From Sinorhizobium kostiense (GTDB lineage: Bacteria > Pseudomonadota > Alphaproteobacteria > Rhizobiales > Rhizobiaceae), in assembly GCF_017874595.1 (NCBI RefSeq), contig NZ_JAGILA010000002.1, positions 372,001 through 436,000 on the forward strand: a stretch of 64,000 bases of DNA. Direction: 5' to 3'. Below, one piece after another: positions 44,064-52,846 of this stretch; position 1 is the first letter of the stretch; every line of letters begins with the position of its first letter. The notes under the pieces were generated by a model, which saw only the letters and a program-made list of their open reading frames with translations, was not told the DNA's origin and did no database searches. Made by a program: the position numbers and the translations under genes.

Positions 44064-44171
44064 ATAGAGCGGGATGCGCTCACACGCGTTCGCACCGCCG
44101 CTTCCATCCCTTTGCTTTTGTCGCAGTATTTGCGCCGTCAGGTAATTCCACCTGACTGCAAAATGGCTCTA
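44061..44171. repeat. Dispersed repeat (copy 2 of the 32732 element)
   Basis: Diverged copy of the element at 32732-32836, with TAGAGCGGGATGCGCTCACA at its left and CCACCTGACTGCAAAATGGCTCTA-like right end. It lies 73 bp from the tRNA fragment that marks the integrated element. Confidence 0.6.
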
Positions 44172-44244
44172 CCGGCACGTCAGACGTACGAGCGGATTCT
44201 TGCGCGTAGGCGCCAGAGAAATTCGGGAATTCATGGAGTTAGGC

Positions 44245-44289
44245 TGGTCGGAGTGGCGTGATTCGAACACGCGACCCCCACGTCCCGAA
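44245..44289 (-). other. 3' fragment of a tRNA-Pro gene (attachment-site duplication)
   Basis: On the minus strand the 45 bases run from the anticodon loop TTCGGGA (anticodon CGG) through variable loop, T-arm (GTTCGAATC) and acceptor end to CCA. The 5' half is absent: upstream sequence cannot form the anticodon or D arms. A 3' tRNA fragment next to an integrase is the usual mark of integration into a tRNA gene, so this is one att end. The intact tRNA-Pro should lie at the other end of the element, outside the window. Confidence 0.8.
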
Positions 44290-44405
44290 GGGCGGGGTTT
44301 TCTGGCAAGAACCCTGCAAACCAACGCTTCCGATGCCGCGTTGGTGCCCGTTCGTTCCTGATATTTTCCGTTGTTCCGTTAGATATCGTTAGGTGCGCTG
44401 AGGCG

Positions 44406-45608
44406 TCAAGCCGCCTCAGCGACCTTCCGATCGGATCGCTTCTTGGGTTTGGTTTGCCATGCGTCGACCGCCTCCTGGTGAAAGTCAGGAGCGAAATGAC
44501 CGTAGTGTTTCCTGACGATCTCCGGGGTAGTCGAAATGTAATGGGCGACAATTTCGACGGGCACTCCACGCATCATCAACCAGCTTGCACAGGTATGCTT
44601 TAAGGTGTGGAAGTTGACCACCTTCGCCCTTTCCTCCGAGAAGACGCTCTTCTTGAGACTGTGGAAGCCGCGCCTCGTCTTCACGACCTTTCCGTTGTGC
44701 TCCACCAGGTTGGGCGACTCCTTCGCCCAGCGTCGCATCATCGACAGAAGCTTCTCAGGAATGCGGACTGGATCGGCGAGCTTGTTGTTCGGCACGCGAC
44801 GGCCCTTCCACGCGCGGAAGAAGATGCCATTTTCCAGATCGATCCAAGGCCGACCGGGCAGCTCTGTAAAACTCGCCCGCTCCATCACCTCTGCACGCGA
44901 TCCAGTGTACACGGCTGTTAGTGTCAACCTAGCGAGATGCTTCGACGTCTTAACGCCCCTCTTCCCCATCGCCATATTCTTCTGTCGATAGGACGTCCAA
45001 ACCAGCTTTGCGACCTCGGCTACCGAATAGAATTCGATTCTTGGCATCGGCGGTGGCGGCAGTTCCCAATCGATGACGTGCCCATTCAGTTCGCACAGGT
45101 TCTTCCTGATGCCGAAATGTACCATCGCTTTCAGGTCCTGAAGCTCGCGACGGGTATGGTTGTCCGAGAGCGGCTTTCCCACGCGAGCCGTCTGCTGGTA
45201 CTGAGAGATCGTCCGTTCGTTGATGTCGTAAACCGACTTCCCTGCCCAGAACCGCAGCAGACGCTCCACCGTGTTGAGATAGTCACGCTTTCTGTCCTTG
45301 GACTTCGCTTCGATCTTCTTCTCATGGCGCTGGACGTAAAAATTGATCAGGTCCACCACGAGGACGTCGCGAACCCCCTTGCCGTTTTCGGCGACGACCT
45401 CGGCCAGCGGCTGCTCGGCATACAGGGCTACTTCGTATTCGAACCGCTTCCTCTCAGCCTCATCACGTTGCTCAAGGCCGCATCCAGTGCTAGTGAGCTT
45501 CGAGAGGTGCTTGATGGCCCAGTAGCCGCGCGATTTGAGCTTGCCTGTCTCTTTGTTGTATTTCGGCTTGATCCAGACGAGATGCGGGGGCTGGGCTGCT
45601 CTTGGCAT
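44406..45608 (-). CDS. int: Tyrosine recombinase / integrase
   Basis: A 400-residue phage-type integrase. An N-terminal DNA-binding part (YWAIKHLSKLT, about residues 30-60) and a SAM-like core-binding part precede the catalytic domain, with R in AVYTGSRAEVMER, H-x-x-K in FHTLKHTCASWLMM where most family members have H-x-x-R, and the nucleophile Tyr in VRKHYGHF. It should cut and join at the tRNA-Pro site beside it. ATG 45608 is used; GTG 45620 is possible. Its 5' end overlaps the upstream small gene. A GCTGAGGCG hairpin spans the stop codon. Confidence 0.9.
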   Translation of the reverse strand: MPRAAQPPHLVWIKPKYNKETGKLKSRGYWAIKHLSKLTSTGCGLEQRDEAERKRFEYEVALYAEQPLAEVVAENGKGVRDVLVVDLINFYVQRHEKKIEAKSKDRKRDYLNTVERLLRFWAGKSVYDINERTISQYQQTARVGKPLSDNHTRRELQDLKAMVHFGIRKNLCELNGHVIDWELPPPPMPRIEFYSVAEVAKLVWTSYRQKNMAMGKRGVKTSKHLARLTLTAVYTGSRAEVMERASFTELPGRPWIDLENGIFFRAWKGRRVPNNKLADPVRIPEKLLSMMRRWAKESPNLVEHNGKVVKTRRGFHSLKKSVFSEERAKVVNFHTLKHTCASWLMMRGVPVEIVAHYISTTPEIVRKHYGHFAPDFHQEAVDAWQTKPKKRSDRKVAEAA

Positions 45609-45985
45609 GACGCGATCCACTGTTCGATGAGTTCGAAGGTTGTCTTGCGGTTCTTCTTGTTTAGGCCCACGTGCCCAAGATGCCCGTCGTTAATGGCATC
45701 CCGCAGCACCTTCGCGGAGACATTCCCCTGTCGGTTGAACGCCGGATCGACGCACAGGCGGCCGCCAAAAATCGGCAGGCATGCCGCCTCCTCTAGCGAG
45801 AGCGGCGTGTTGGGGAGGATATCTCGAGGCGCAGAACCTGCCGTTTCCATGGTTAGGCAGTCCACGGCAGCCCTGAGCGAGTTGGAAATCTGGTTCGACC
45901 CAATTTCGAATTCGACATACGCCTCGTCGATATCGGCCAGGAGCTTCCTCGTGTCGTCCAGGAGACTGGGGTCGTCCTCTTTCAT
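45428..45985 (-). CDS. Small protein in excisionase position (HTH-like)
   Basis: A frame of 185 residues immediately upstream of, and overlapping, the integrase by about 180 bp. The first 130 residues look protein-like: SLEEAACLPIFGGRLCVDPAFNRQGNVSAKVLRDAINDGHLGHVGLNKKNRKTTFELIEQWIASC in outline, a pattern like DNA-binding directionality factors that precede integrases. The Ser/Thr/Arg-rich C-terminal 50 residues come from the overlap with the integrase and may be of little consequence. ATG 45985 follows GAGGTGACG. Excisionase function is inferred from position. Confidence 0.6.
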   Translation of the reverse strand: MKEDDPSLLDDTRKLLADIDEAYVEFEIGSNQISNSLRAAVDCLTMETAGSAPRDILPNTPLSLEEAACLPIFGGRLCVDPAFNRQGNVSAKVLRDAINDGHLGHVGLNKKNRKTTFELIEQWIASCQEQPSPRISSGSSRNTTKRQASSNRAATGPSSTSRSSLALDAALSNVMRLRGSGSNTK

Positions 45986-46100
45986 CGTCACCTCGTCGTT
46001 TCGTTGGGTGTAAAAGCCTCAACATATCGGGGCTTGTCAACAACTAATTTGCAACCTTTACGAGGGCGACCACAAACATGAGGGAGTGTTGCAAACGAGT

Positions 46101-46240
46101 TCTTGAATTTCTAAAATTCGCGACAACTCAATGCGTTATAATGGTTTTAACAAAATAGCCAAAATTTCAATGACCCCGATATCAATCCGATGATAATTCA
46201 AGACATCAATTTATACGTGTATCGATCGAGGTCTTGAATT
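46101..46240. repeat. AT-rich inverted repeats upstream of the integrase genes
   Basis: AATTCAAGAC (46195-46204) and GTCTTGAATT (46231-46240) are perfect inverted copies, and TCTTGAATT recurs at 46101-46109. They may be integrase arm sites, a repressor operator or promoter elements of the int/xis transcript. Confidence 0.45.
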
Positions 46241-46258
46241 TTCCCGCTCCAGAAGCAA

Positions 46259-47410
46259 TCAGTCCTCGCCGGCGAGCCAACGCGCCACGAGGTCTTCAAA
46301 TTCCGCAGCGTGCTCGATGCCAAGGATGTCCATGCCGTCTTCCGCAGTCATCTTCCCTTCCCTGACCCATGCCGCGACGTCACGCGGCATGAAGCTGGGG
46401 TCCATCCCGTTGCGATCAAGGATGTCGTAGAGCGCCGTGTAGTCTTGCGCTCCGACGAGCCGCCGAGCGATCCGCCCGGAGACTTCAAACCTCCTCCAGA
46501 CATCGACAACCGGAATGCCGCTGCGGATATCGTCGGAGAGTGCGTCGATCATAATCCTGCGCTTGACGACGCCGTCCTGACGCCACCGGCGCTGACCGAA
46601 CGTCTCGATGTCGAGAACGGCATGTTTGTGGGCACATTCTCGGACATACGCCAGTGCGGCCGAGCGGATTTCGGTGGCTCGGCGGGTGCGTTGGTTCTCC
46701 ACGAGCGCTTGATGTCGATCCGCCTGGACGAAGTCTTCGGGATATAGCTTCCGTACGGCGGACCATTCATCGGCCGTCGCCTGGGTGCGAACGAACTCGA
46801 GCTTGCGGAAGGGTTCGCGCAGCGCCTCGTCGATGCCCTCGATCCAAGAACCCGCCCGCCACCAGACCAGGCGCTCATGGACTTCGTCGAGGAGAATGCG
46901 ATGTTCCTCGTCCGTCGTCGGAGCGACACGCACAATGACGTTCTCGACGGGAAGCAGCTTTCCCGTCTTAATGCAGACGCCAATGTAGTACTGACAGCAC
47001 TCCTCGATGTGCTCGCGGTACTCCTGCCGGATCGCCTGCCGCGCCACCTCGGTCGCCTCGCAGCGACCGCATCGGACCCGAGGCTCGTCGCCCCGGATCA
47101 AGAACCCCAGCGAGCCGCATCGCTCGCACGTGGTCGCCGACCGGTCGGATGCATTGAATCGGATTTCATCGATGGCGTCGGCGACAGCCATCGGAACTCG
47201 CTGCGCTAGGGCATCGGTATGAATGAGCAGGCTGCCTCGTTTTTGCCCGACCTGAGTGACTTTGATCGGGCGTCCGTGGGCGGCGATCCGGATTTCGAGG
47301 AGAGCCCTGCCGACAAGCCCGAGCCAGCCATCCCCTACCCCAAGCGCGACGTCGTCGGGGAGGATGTCGCCAAGCTGTCGTCGGATCGCGATGTCGATTT
47401 CGAGGTGCAT
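46259..47410 (-). CDS. Hypothetical zinc-ribbon protein
   Basis: A 383-residue protein with a central four-cysteine zinc ribbon (CERCGSLGFLIRGDEPRVRCGRC, roughly residues 94-116) and a largely helical C-terminal half. I recognise no family. Its start overlaps the stop of the 95-aa gene (TGATG), so it is the last gene of a coupled minus-strand cluster led by the FtsH-like protease. No signal peptide or membrane segment. A role in nucleic-acid binding is possible but only a guess from the ribbon. Confidence 0.65.
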   Translation of the reverse strand: MHLEIDIAIRRQLGDILPDDVALGVGDGWLGLVGRALLEIRIAAHGRPIKVTQVGQKRGSLLIHTDALAQRVPMAVADAIDEIRFNASDRSATTCERCGSLGFLIRGDEPRVRCGRCEATEVARQAIRQEYREHIEECCQYYIGVCIKTGKLLPVENVIVRVAPTTDEEHRILLDEVHERLVWWRAGSWIEGIDEALREPFRKLEFVRTQATADEWSAVRKLYPEDFVQADRHQALVENQRTRRATEIRSAALAYVRECAHKHAVLDIETFGQRRWRQDGVVKRRIMIDALSDDIRSGIPVVDVWRRFEVSGRIARRLVGAQDYTALYDILDRNGMDPSFMPRDVAAWVREGKMTAEDGMDILGIEHAAEFEDLVARWLAGED

Positions 47411-47697
47411 CAGTGTACGCTCCGCTTAACCGCTGCCTGCGCATTGGCAACGATTTCCGCGATGCGCTGCATACCGTCTTCGGGCATGTACTCCGGCGCA
47501 GCAGTGATCTTGATCCGGAGCTGTCCATCCGACTCGATGACCCCGGTCACGATTGCGAAAGCCCGGATGTCTGTCGGCAACTCCTCGATGGCTCGCAGCG
47601 CATCGTGAACGGCAGGCAACCACGCATCCGGAATAGATACCTCTGCCGTCGGGGCGATGATTGCACCGAACAGCTCGTTGAGCTCGGCTGCAGTCAT
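47410..47697 (-). CDS. Hypothetical protein
   Basis: A 95-residue protein (MTAAELNELFGAIIAPTAEVSIPDAWLPAVHDALRAIEELP, continuing into a beta-rich ESDGQLRIKITAAPEYMPEDGMQRI). Unrecognised. It overlaps both neighbours by one base at TGATG junctions, so it is translated in step with the metallophosphoesterase before it and the zinc-ribbon gene after it. Confidence 0.6.
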   Translation of the reverse strand: MTAAELNELFGAIIAPTAEVSIPDAWLPAVHDALRAIEELPTDIRAFAIVTGVIESDGQLRIKITAAPEYMPEDGMQRIAEIVANAQAAVKRSVH

Positions 47698-48236
47698 CAG
47701 ATAATTCCTTTCGTGAGTTCGTCCAAGCTGCGCGGCGTGAAGCCCACGTCCGGGAGATCGACGCCGACGTCCCGCGACAGTCCGACTCCAGGCAGCCGGC
47801 CGTGTGAGTGTCCGTAGAAGTGAACGCTACCGTAGTGCTGGCACGGCCACGTCCGAGCGGCGTAATGCGACATGTAAACATCGCGGCCGCCGTCACGGGT
47901 CCGCATCGCGTGTTCTGGGCGTGTCGCCCAATCTAGCTCCGCCAGAACCGGATGCAGGTCGCCTTTCGCTGTCACATCGTGGTTCCCGATGATCAGGTAC
48001 TTGCGGCCCTTGAGGCGGCTGAAAATCTCCCGGATGCGGTCGGCGTGCTTGTTGAGCTGGAAGGCAACATCGCCGAGGTGGTAGATGATGTCCTCGTCGC
48101 CGACGACCGAGTTCCAGCGTTCGATGATCGCCTCATCATGTTCCGAGATCGTGCTGAACGGTCGCGGCTGCATGCCGAGGATACGTTCGTGACAAAAGTG
48201 CGTGTCAGCGATGTAAAACTTCCTCGTGAAAGCCAT
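47697..48236 (-). CDS. Calcineurin-like metallophosphoesterase
   Basis: A 179-residue phosphoesterase with the binuclear-metal motifs in order: ADTHFCH (DxH), YHLGDVAF (GDxx), LIIGNHD (GNHD) and FYGHSHG (GHxH). Proteins of this short, phage-like type hydrolyse phosphodiesters or phosphomonoesters of unknown identity. Starts two bases after the stop of the AAA+ protease gene and overlaps the next gene, so it belongs to that coupled cluster. Confidence 0.88.
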   Translation of the reverse strand: MAFTRKFYIADTHFCHERILGMQPRPFSTISEHDEAIIERWNSVVGDEDIIYHLGDVAFQLNKHADRIREIFSRLKGRKYLIIGNHDVTAKGDLHPVLAELDWATRPEHAMRTRDGGRDVYMSHYAARTWPCQHYGSVHFYGHSHGRLPGVGLSRDVGVDLPDVGFTPRSLDELTKGII

Positions 48237-48238
48237 AG

Positions 48239-50116
48239 CTACACCGCCTTTGTCAGGGTCGGCCCCATCTCATACGAACGGATCGTCTCGATGATTTCCG
48301 GACCCTTCAGACGGCCGCGCAAGATCAGCAATTCGACGAGTTCATCGACTGCATCGCGGTGTTGCTCAAGGATTTCGCGGGCGCGAACGGCTTGCGTCTG
48401 GAGCATCTCCTCGACGGTCTTGGCGAGTTTCTGGTCCACCAGGCGAGCCTGTTCCAGCGCCTTCTGGTCGCGGTGACCGGCGGACGACAGGGTGTCACCC
48501 ATTCCAACGCTGGCGAGCATATAGGTAGCCAAGGCGGTCGCGTCTTCCAGGTCAGAAATGCACCCCTCACCATGGGTGCCATAGTACAGCTGCTCAGCTG
48601 CCAAACCGGCCAACTTCGCACAAATGCTGTTCGTAAAGGACACGGAGTTACGTTGTTGGCCGTCGGGGAAACGGAAGGCGGCCGCTCCGGCGATTGTTGG
48701 CGCAGCTGACGCGTTTGGATCAAACTCCTGCGTGACGTGAACCACGAGAAGGCTGCCGACGCCGAGAATGTGGCCTACCACGGCATGTCCGATTTCGTGG
48801 CGGGCGAGAAGACGCAGGTTGTCCGGCGTGCGGCGAATACGCGTCGGCAGCGCGGCGATGACATGGCGGTCCTCGAGTTCGATGCCTTCGCGGCGAGCCA
48901 GGCGACGAGCGTCGCGAGCTACGCGTTCGAGGTCAGCGCCGGTCATTCCTTCGGTGCGACGGAGGAAGGGGCGCATGTCCAGATCGACGCCGAGATACCG
49001 GCGCAGAATGTGCATACGAGCGCCAGCGTCCGGAAGCCCGATCTCTACATGGCGATCCAGACGGCCCGAACGGCGGAGCGCCGGATCGACGATGTGCGCG
49101 TTATTGCACGCGCCGAGAACTACGACGCCATCGCGGCCAACTGCTCCGTCCAGATGTTCAAGGAGAGCGTTGACGATACCGCGCATGTAGTCGGAGGTGT
49201 GAGTGTCGCTGTCGCGGTCCGCGAAGTTGTCGACCTCGTCGAGGAATACGATGCACGGAGCGCACCGGCGAGCGGCGTCGAAGGTGAGTTGCATTGCTTT
49301 AAGGGCATCCCCTTGGTGCCCCTTGGCCTGCCATTTCGCGAACGAAGCCACCACGAGCGGAATACCGCAAGTCTCGGCCAGCGCGGCCGCGAAGCGCGTC
49401 TTGCCGACGCCGGGAGGACCGGAGAGCAGCAGGCCACCGTCTACGTCCGACCACTCGATCAAGCCATTGCGATAGTCCGCGATGTCGCGGGCCAGCTCGA
49501 GACCCCACTCCTTTGCCTCGCCGTAGCCATGGAGGTCTTCCAGGCGGGGTGCCGCAGCCTTCTTTTCGAGCGCTACCTTCTGCGTCGCCTTCGCGAGGTC
49601 TTCCTTTTCCTGTGCGACCGCAAGGCGGCCGATCACTTCAGACACGGGTCGGCCGGCGAATGAAATCAGGCGACGACGAGAAGCAGGCAGCGCGGCGAGG
49701 ACGGTGGCGTCTGCATGCGAGATGTCGCCGCCGGTGACCTCGCGGAAAGCCAGCTGGATGAGCTTAGGATCGATTTCCGTGATATCCACCACGGCGTCTG
49801 CGGCAGCTACTGTCGTATGTTCAAGGTACTCGTCGCGGTCTTCGCGCTCGATTAGCACTACGATACGGTCACGCGCGACGTTGAGATCAGTGAGCGCCTT
49901 GTCCGACGCGACGATTGCCGGGTCCTTATAGCGCCAGCGAGTTTTATCGCCCTGGCTCGACCACGCCAGTGCGGCGTCTTTCCACACGAGCGAAGAAATG
50001 CCCGTCGGCAGGACTACGACGAGAAAGCACGCCTCGGCGCGGCGGTACGGACGGAGATAGCGATTGATGTGATGATCGGCGAGACGACGCTCGAGAGCCG
50101 GCTTTTCCTCAGCCAT
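48239..50116 (-). CDS. Soluble FtsH-like AAA+ ATPase with M41 zinc-protease domain
   Basis: A 625-residue protein with an FtsH-like domain order: an N-terminal 190-residue region of unknown type, an AAA+ module (Walker A GPPGVGKT 233-240, Walker B IVFLDEVD with D293-E294, second-region arginines in DPALRRSGRLDR) and a C-terminal metalloprotease with H440-EIG-H444 and an Asp-containing LEDATALA helix. Unlike true FtsH, no transmembrane helix is seen. It should be a cytosolic ATP-dependent protease or unfoldase. Led by a good AGGAG, it is the first gene of a mobile-element operon with the metallophosphoesterase. Targets unknown. Confidence 0.9.
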   Translation of the reverse strand: MAEEKPALERRLADHHINRYLRPYRRAEACFLVVVLPTGISSLVWKDAALAWSSQGDKTRWRYKDPAIVASDKALTDLNVARDRIVVLIEREDRDEYLEHTTVAAADAVVDITEIDPKLIQLAFREVTGGDISHADATVLAALPASRRRLISFAGRPVSEVIGRLAVAQEKEDLAKATQKVALEKKAAAPRLEDLHGYGEAKEWGLELARDIADYRNGLIEWSDVDGGLLLSGPPGVGKTRFAAALAETCGIPLVVASFAKWQAKGHQGDALKAMQLTFDAARRCAPCIVFLDEVDNFADRDSDTHTSDYMRGIVNALLEHLDGAVGRDGVVVLGACNNAHIVDPALRRSGRLDRHVEIGLPDAGARMHILRRYLGVDLDMRPFLRRTEGMTGADLERVARDARRLARREGIELEDRHVIAALPTRIRRTPDNLRLLARHEIGHAVVGHILGVGSLLVVHVTQEFDPNASAAPTIAGAAAFRFPDGQQRNSVSFTNSICAKLAGLAAEQLYYGTHGEGCISDLEDATALATYMLASVGMGDTLSSAGHRDQKALEQARLVDQKLAKTVEEMLQTQAVRAREILEQHRDAVDELVELLILRGRLKGPEIIETIRSYEMGPTLTKAV

Positions 50117-50262
50117 TTTTGAACTCCTACGAATAGAGAATAGCGGCGCTGCCCTTGAAGGGCGTCAGGCGTTCGCTATAGCTATTCGCAGGTTGGACAT
50201 GGCTTTCGGCTCGTCTCTCGTGGTCAACGTATTTGCAACTTTGCCGCGTGCGATGGCCGTTG

Positions 50263-51204
50263 TCAACGCGTCTTCCGACGCATCCATCCTGGTTTCGCGA
50301 AACCGGCATACGTAGTTACCGAAGTGCGATCGCCGCGGGGGCGGTCATCCCGATTAAGGTGAGCGGTCGCCGTCGTCATCTCTTCGGCTTCCTCGTAGTG
50401 CCTGTACGGATTTCCAGCACCTTGGGCGACCTCGGCGAGAAGCTCGTTGGCGAGTTGCGCCCATGACCGCACGCCTCCTCGCTTGACCGATGACCAAAAG
50501 CGGCGCAGCTCGAACGGCTTCTGGTATGGGTGTTTTCCGAGTTCGGTGATGACCTCCGTCAGCTTGCCGCCGATCACCTTGTCGGCCTCGGCGAGATAGG
50601 GATATCGCTCGGCGAACTCGGCGACCAGCTTCTCGGTTGTAACCCGGAGATCATCCCGGTCGTAACCGAAGAATGGCCAGCGCTCATAGATGTCGCCTAG
50701 TTTGAACGCTTCGCGCATGGCCTCTTCGCACGAGAAGAAGCGAAGCTTGAGCGGGAGGCAATTAGGATCGGGAAAGGGGTAGAACTCAAGCTTCTTCGTG
50801 ATCCGTTTGTTGTTCGGATCGCTGGGCAACCCAGTCGGCAGCTTGAACTTCGATTTCTTCATTGCCTTCCTGGGATACTGCCGGGTCTTGAAATCGAATG
50901 ACGAGACCAGTGAAAATCTCTCGACGCCTTCAATCGCCAGCACCAGGGCCGCAAGGGAAGCTTTGTCCGCGGACGCAAGATGCGACTGGAGAAAGTAGAC
51001 ATTGGCCGTGCCGATATCGGCGAACCGAATCCAAACCGGGCGCATGTCGTCGGCGTCTTGGAGGGTTGACAGGTACTCCGTGATGCTGCGGTTGATAGCA
51101 GCACCCTCCGTAGTCGAGACGGACTTCTCGACGTTGAGCAGGATCGCCTCGTGCTTAGCCTGATAGAGTTCGTTGTATCGTTCATCTGTCAGCTTCGTTG
51201 TCAT
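50263..51204 (-). CDS. Hypothetical protein linked to rep
   Basis: A 313-residue soluble protein starting MTTKLTDERYNELYQAKHEA. Basic patches (AMKKSKFKLP, NNKRITKKLEFYPF) and an RRFWSSVKRGG segment suggest nucleic-acid contact. I recognise no family. It starts one base after the rep stop and thus is probably cotranscribed with, and may assist, the replication initiator. An in-frame extension to 51387 overlaps rep and is not used. Confidence 0.65.
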   Translation of the reverse strand: MTTKLTDERYNELYQAKHEAILLNVEKSVSTTEGAAINRSITEYLSTLQDADDMRPVWIRFADIGTANVYFLQSHLASADKASLAALVLAIEGVERFSLVSSFDFKTRQYPRKAMKKSKFKLPTGLPSDPNNKRITKKLEFYPFPDPNCLPLKLRFFSCEEAMREAFKLGDIYERWPFFGYDRDDLRVTTEKLVAEFAERYPYLAEADKVIGGKLTEVITELGKHPYQKPFELRRFWSSVKRGGVRSWAQLANELLAEVAQGAGNPYRHYEEAEEMTTATAHLNRDDRPRGDRTSVTTYAGFAKPGWMRRKTR

Positions 51205-51205
51205 G

Positions 51206-52786
51206 TCAGGCAGCCTTATCTTCCGTGATGCGGAATGTGGGTGTGTCGATCCATGTTCCGATCCTGCGTAGCTCGCTGAGCAATTCGTTCTCGTCCTCCG
51301 GTGAAATGATGAAGCGGAAGTGCTGACGGACGTCACGCTGACCCGGAACCTCGTAGAAGGCTCGAAGGACAATCCTGCGGGTGCCATTCCAGACGATGCT
51401 GTTGATATGTTCGTATATGATGTCGTCGAGATCGGTTTTGGACGCCGCGGTGTCGATCTCGAGGTCGATGTGGGTGCAGTTTTCGAAGGTCGGGTATAAC
51501 TCTTCCTGAGCGACAGGAGCCGGCGACGGCGCTGAGGCCTTCGGCTTTTTCACGCGCTCCACCCGCTCCTTTCGGGCCGTATCGGCCGGCACACGGTTCT
51601 TGATCACGTGTTGAAACCCAACAAGGTCGCGGCCGAGTTCGGTCTCTTCGGCGAAGAAGTTCCACGCAGCGGCCTCGACACCGTCGGCATCGATCGCCGA
51701 CAGGAGGTTTGCCCCTCGATACCTGCGTGTCGCGTAGGCAGGCGTCAGTGGATCGTTGTCCAGAGCCTCCTTGAGCGCCACAAGCCAGGTGTCCTTTGCA
51801 AGGGATTGGTCGATGCCGAGCGTCTTGAACGTCCGTGGCACCCTCAGCCAGAAAACCGAGTTGATCCTGTAGCGCGGCTCGTCAGGCGCTCCGATACGGT
51901 AGCCAGCCTTTTCGAACGGAGCCGTATTGGCGAATACGGTGTGATGGGAGTCAGGGTTTACCCGGACATGAAGCTCGATCTTGCCGACGGACGTGCCTTT
52001 CTTCGGGGCGGGCATGCCGTCGTAGGAAATGCGGACGTCGAACTTCCGGACGCCGGCGAAGTCGTCGATGACCTTGGAGATCACCCGTTCCTGAAGTTTT
52101 CCGAACGGAATGACGCCCTTGACTGGAGGGAAGCCGACGACTTCGGCCAGCTGTTCCGGAGTGAACGTCAATTCGAACCTGTTGTCTTCGCCGGCCCTCC
52201 ACGGATGTTTGGCGACGTCGAGCGCGATCCGTTTATAGAGCATATGGCTATACTTTGACCGCATGCTGCCGCGGCCCAGGGCGTTAAGTTCGATGTAGCC
52301 GTAGGCTGGCATACTGCGCATGAGCCAGCGGATGGGGTCCGGGAACTGGTACCCGAGTGACGTCTCAGTACCCTTTGTCGCCTCCCAGAAAGTCAGCATC
52401 TTGACCCCGCGGAAGCTGCGCCCGTCTTCTCCGGCGAACGAGAGCTTGATCTGCTCCATCTTGCCCAAGGACCGCTCGACAGCATCGCGGCGGGCGTCGG
52501 ACCCGAGGAAGCGAAGGCATTCGACGAGTGGTATCTCGTACGAGGTCGCGGTCATCGAACGGTCGTTCTCGTACGCTCTGGAGATAAGGAGTTCGTGCAG
52601 CGCCAAATCGAAGCCGGTCAGATCGACTGCACCGTTGTCGATCACGACGCCCGCAAGCATCTCGGCCGGCCTCGGGGACTGCGGTGCGATCACGGCCAAA
52701 GACGCCCCCTTGGCAAGGGCGTCGGAGGTGCTGCCTCTAGGTGCGGGTTGGAACGGCAGCCGCCTTTTAAACGATGGTGTAGTCAT
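51206..52786 (-). CDS. Plasmid-type replication initiator (Rep) protein
   Basis: A 526-residue protein with the paired winged-helix pattern of plasmid initiators: FDLALHELLISRAYENDRSMTATSYEIPLVECLRFLGSDARRDAVERSLGKMEQI, then SKYSHMLYKRIALDVAK and FTPEQLAEVVGFPPVKGVIPFGKLQERVISKVIDDF in outline. This resembles Rep_3/RepA-like initiators that bind iterons. Upstream, several TGGGATTT repeats occur (52847-53066). The C-terminal 130 residues (Lys/Pro-rich linker at about 405-425, then a beta-rich tail) are of unknown role. ATG 52786 follows GAGGGAACC. The initiator role is a strong inference from fold pattern and repeats, not proven. Confidence 0.78.
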   Translation of the reverse strand: MTTPSFKRRLPFQPAPRGSTSDALAKGASLAVIAPQSPRPAEMLAGVVIDNGAVDLTGFDLALHELLISRAYENDRSMTATSYEIPLVECLRFLGSDARRDAVERSLGKMEQIKLSFAGEDGRSFRGVKMLTFWEATKGTETSLGYQFPDPIRWLMRSMPAYGYIELNALGRGSMRSKYSHMLYKRIALDVAKHPWRAGEDNRFELTFTPEQLAEVVGFPPVKGVIPFGKLQERVISKVIDDFAGVRKFDVRISYDGMPAPKKGTSVGKIELHVRVNPDSHHTVFANTAPFEKAGYRIGAPDEPRYRINSVFWLRVPRTFKTLGIDQSLAKDTWLVALKEALDNDPLTPAYATRRYRGANLLSAIDADGVEAAAWNFFAEETELGRDLVGFQHVIKNRVPADTARKERVERVKKPKASAPSPAPVAQEELYPTFENCTHIDLEIDTAASKTDLDDIIYEHINSIVWNGTRRIVLRAFYEVPGQRDVRQHFRFIISPEDENELLSELRRIGTWIDTPTFRITEDKAA

Positions 52787-52846
52787 GGTTCCCTCAGAAG
52801 TATTTCTACTTCAATCGTTACCGCCGGCTTTGCTCTCGTCAATAGT

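Noticed and set aside
44245-44289. A functional tRNA gene at this site
   Set aside because: Only the 3' half is present; the D arm, 5' acceptor strand and 5' anticodon stem are missing.
44290-44405. Repeated TTCCGTT and GTTAG blocks next to the tRNA fragment as a possible CRISPR-like array
   Set aside because: Repeats are only 5-7 bases and not regularly spaced; at most integrase arm sites.
50127-50309. A 60-codon minus-strand frame between the AAA+ protease and the 313-aa gene
   Set aside because: No ribosome site or motif; it overlaps the end of the upstream gene and probable promoter sequence (a TTGACA on the minus strand near 50261).
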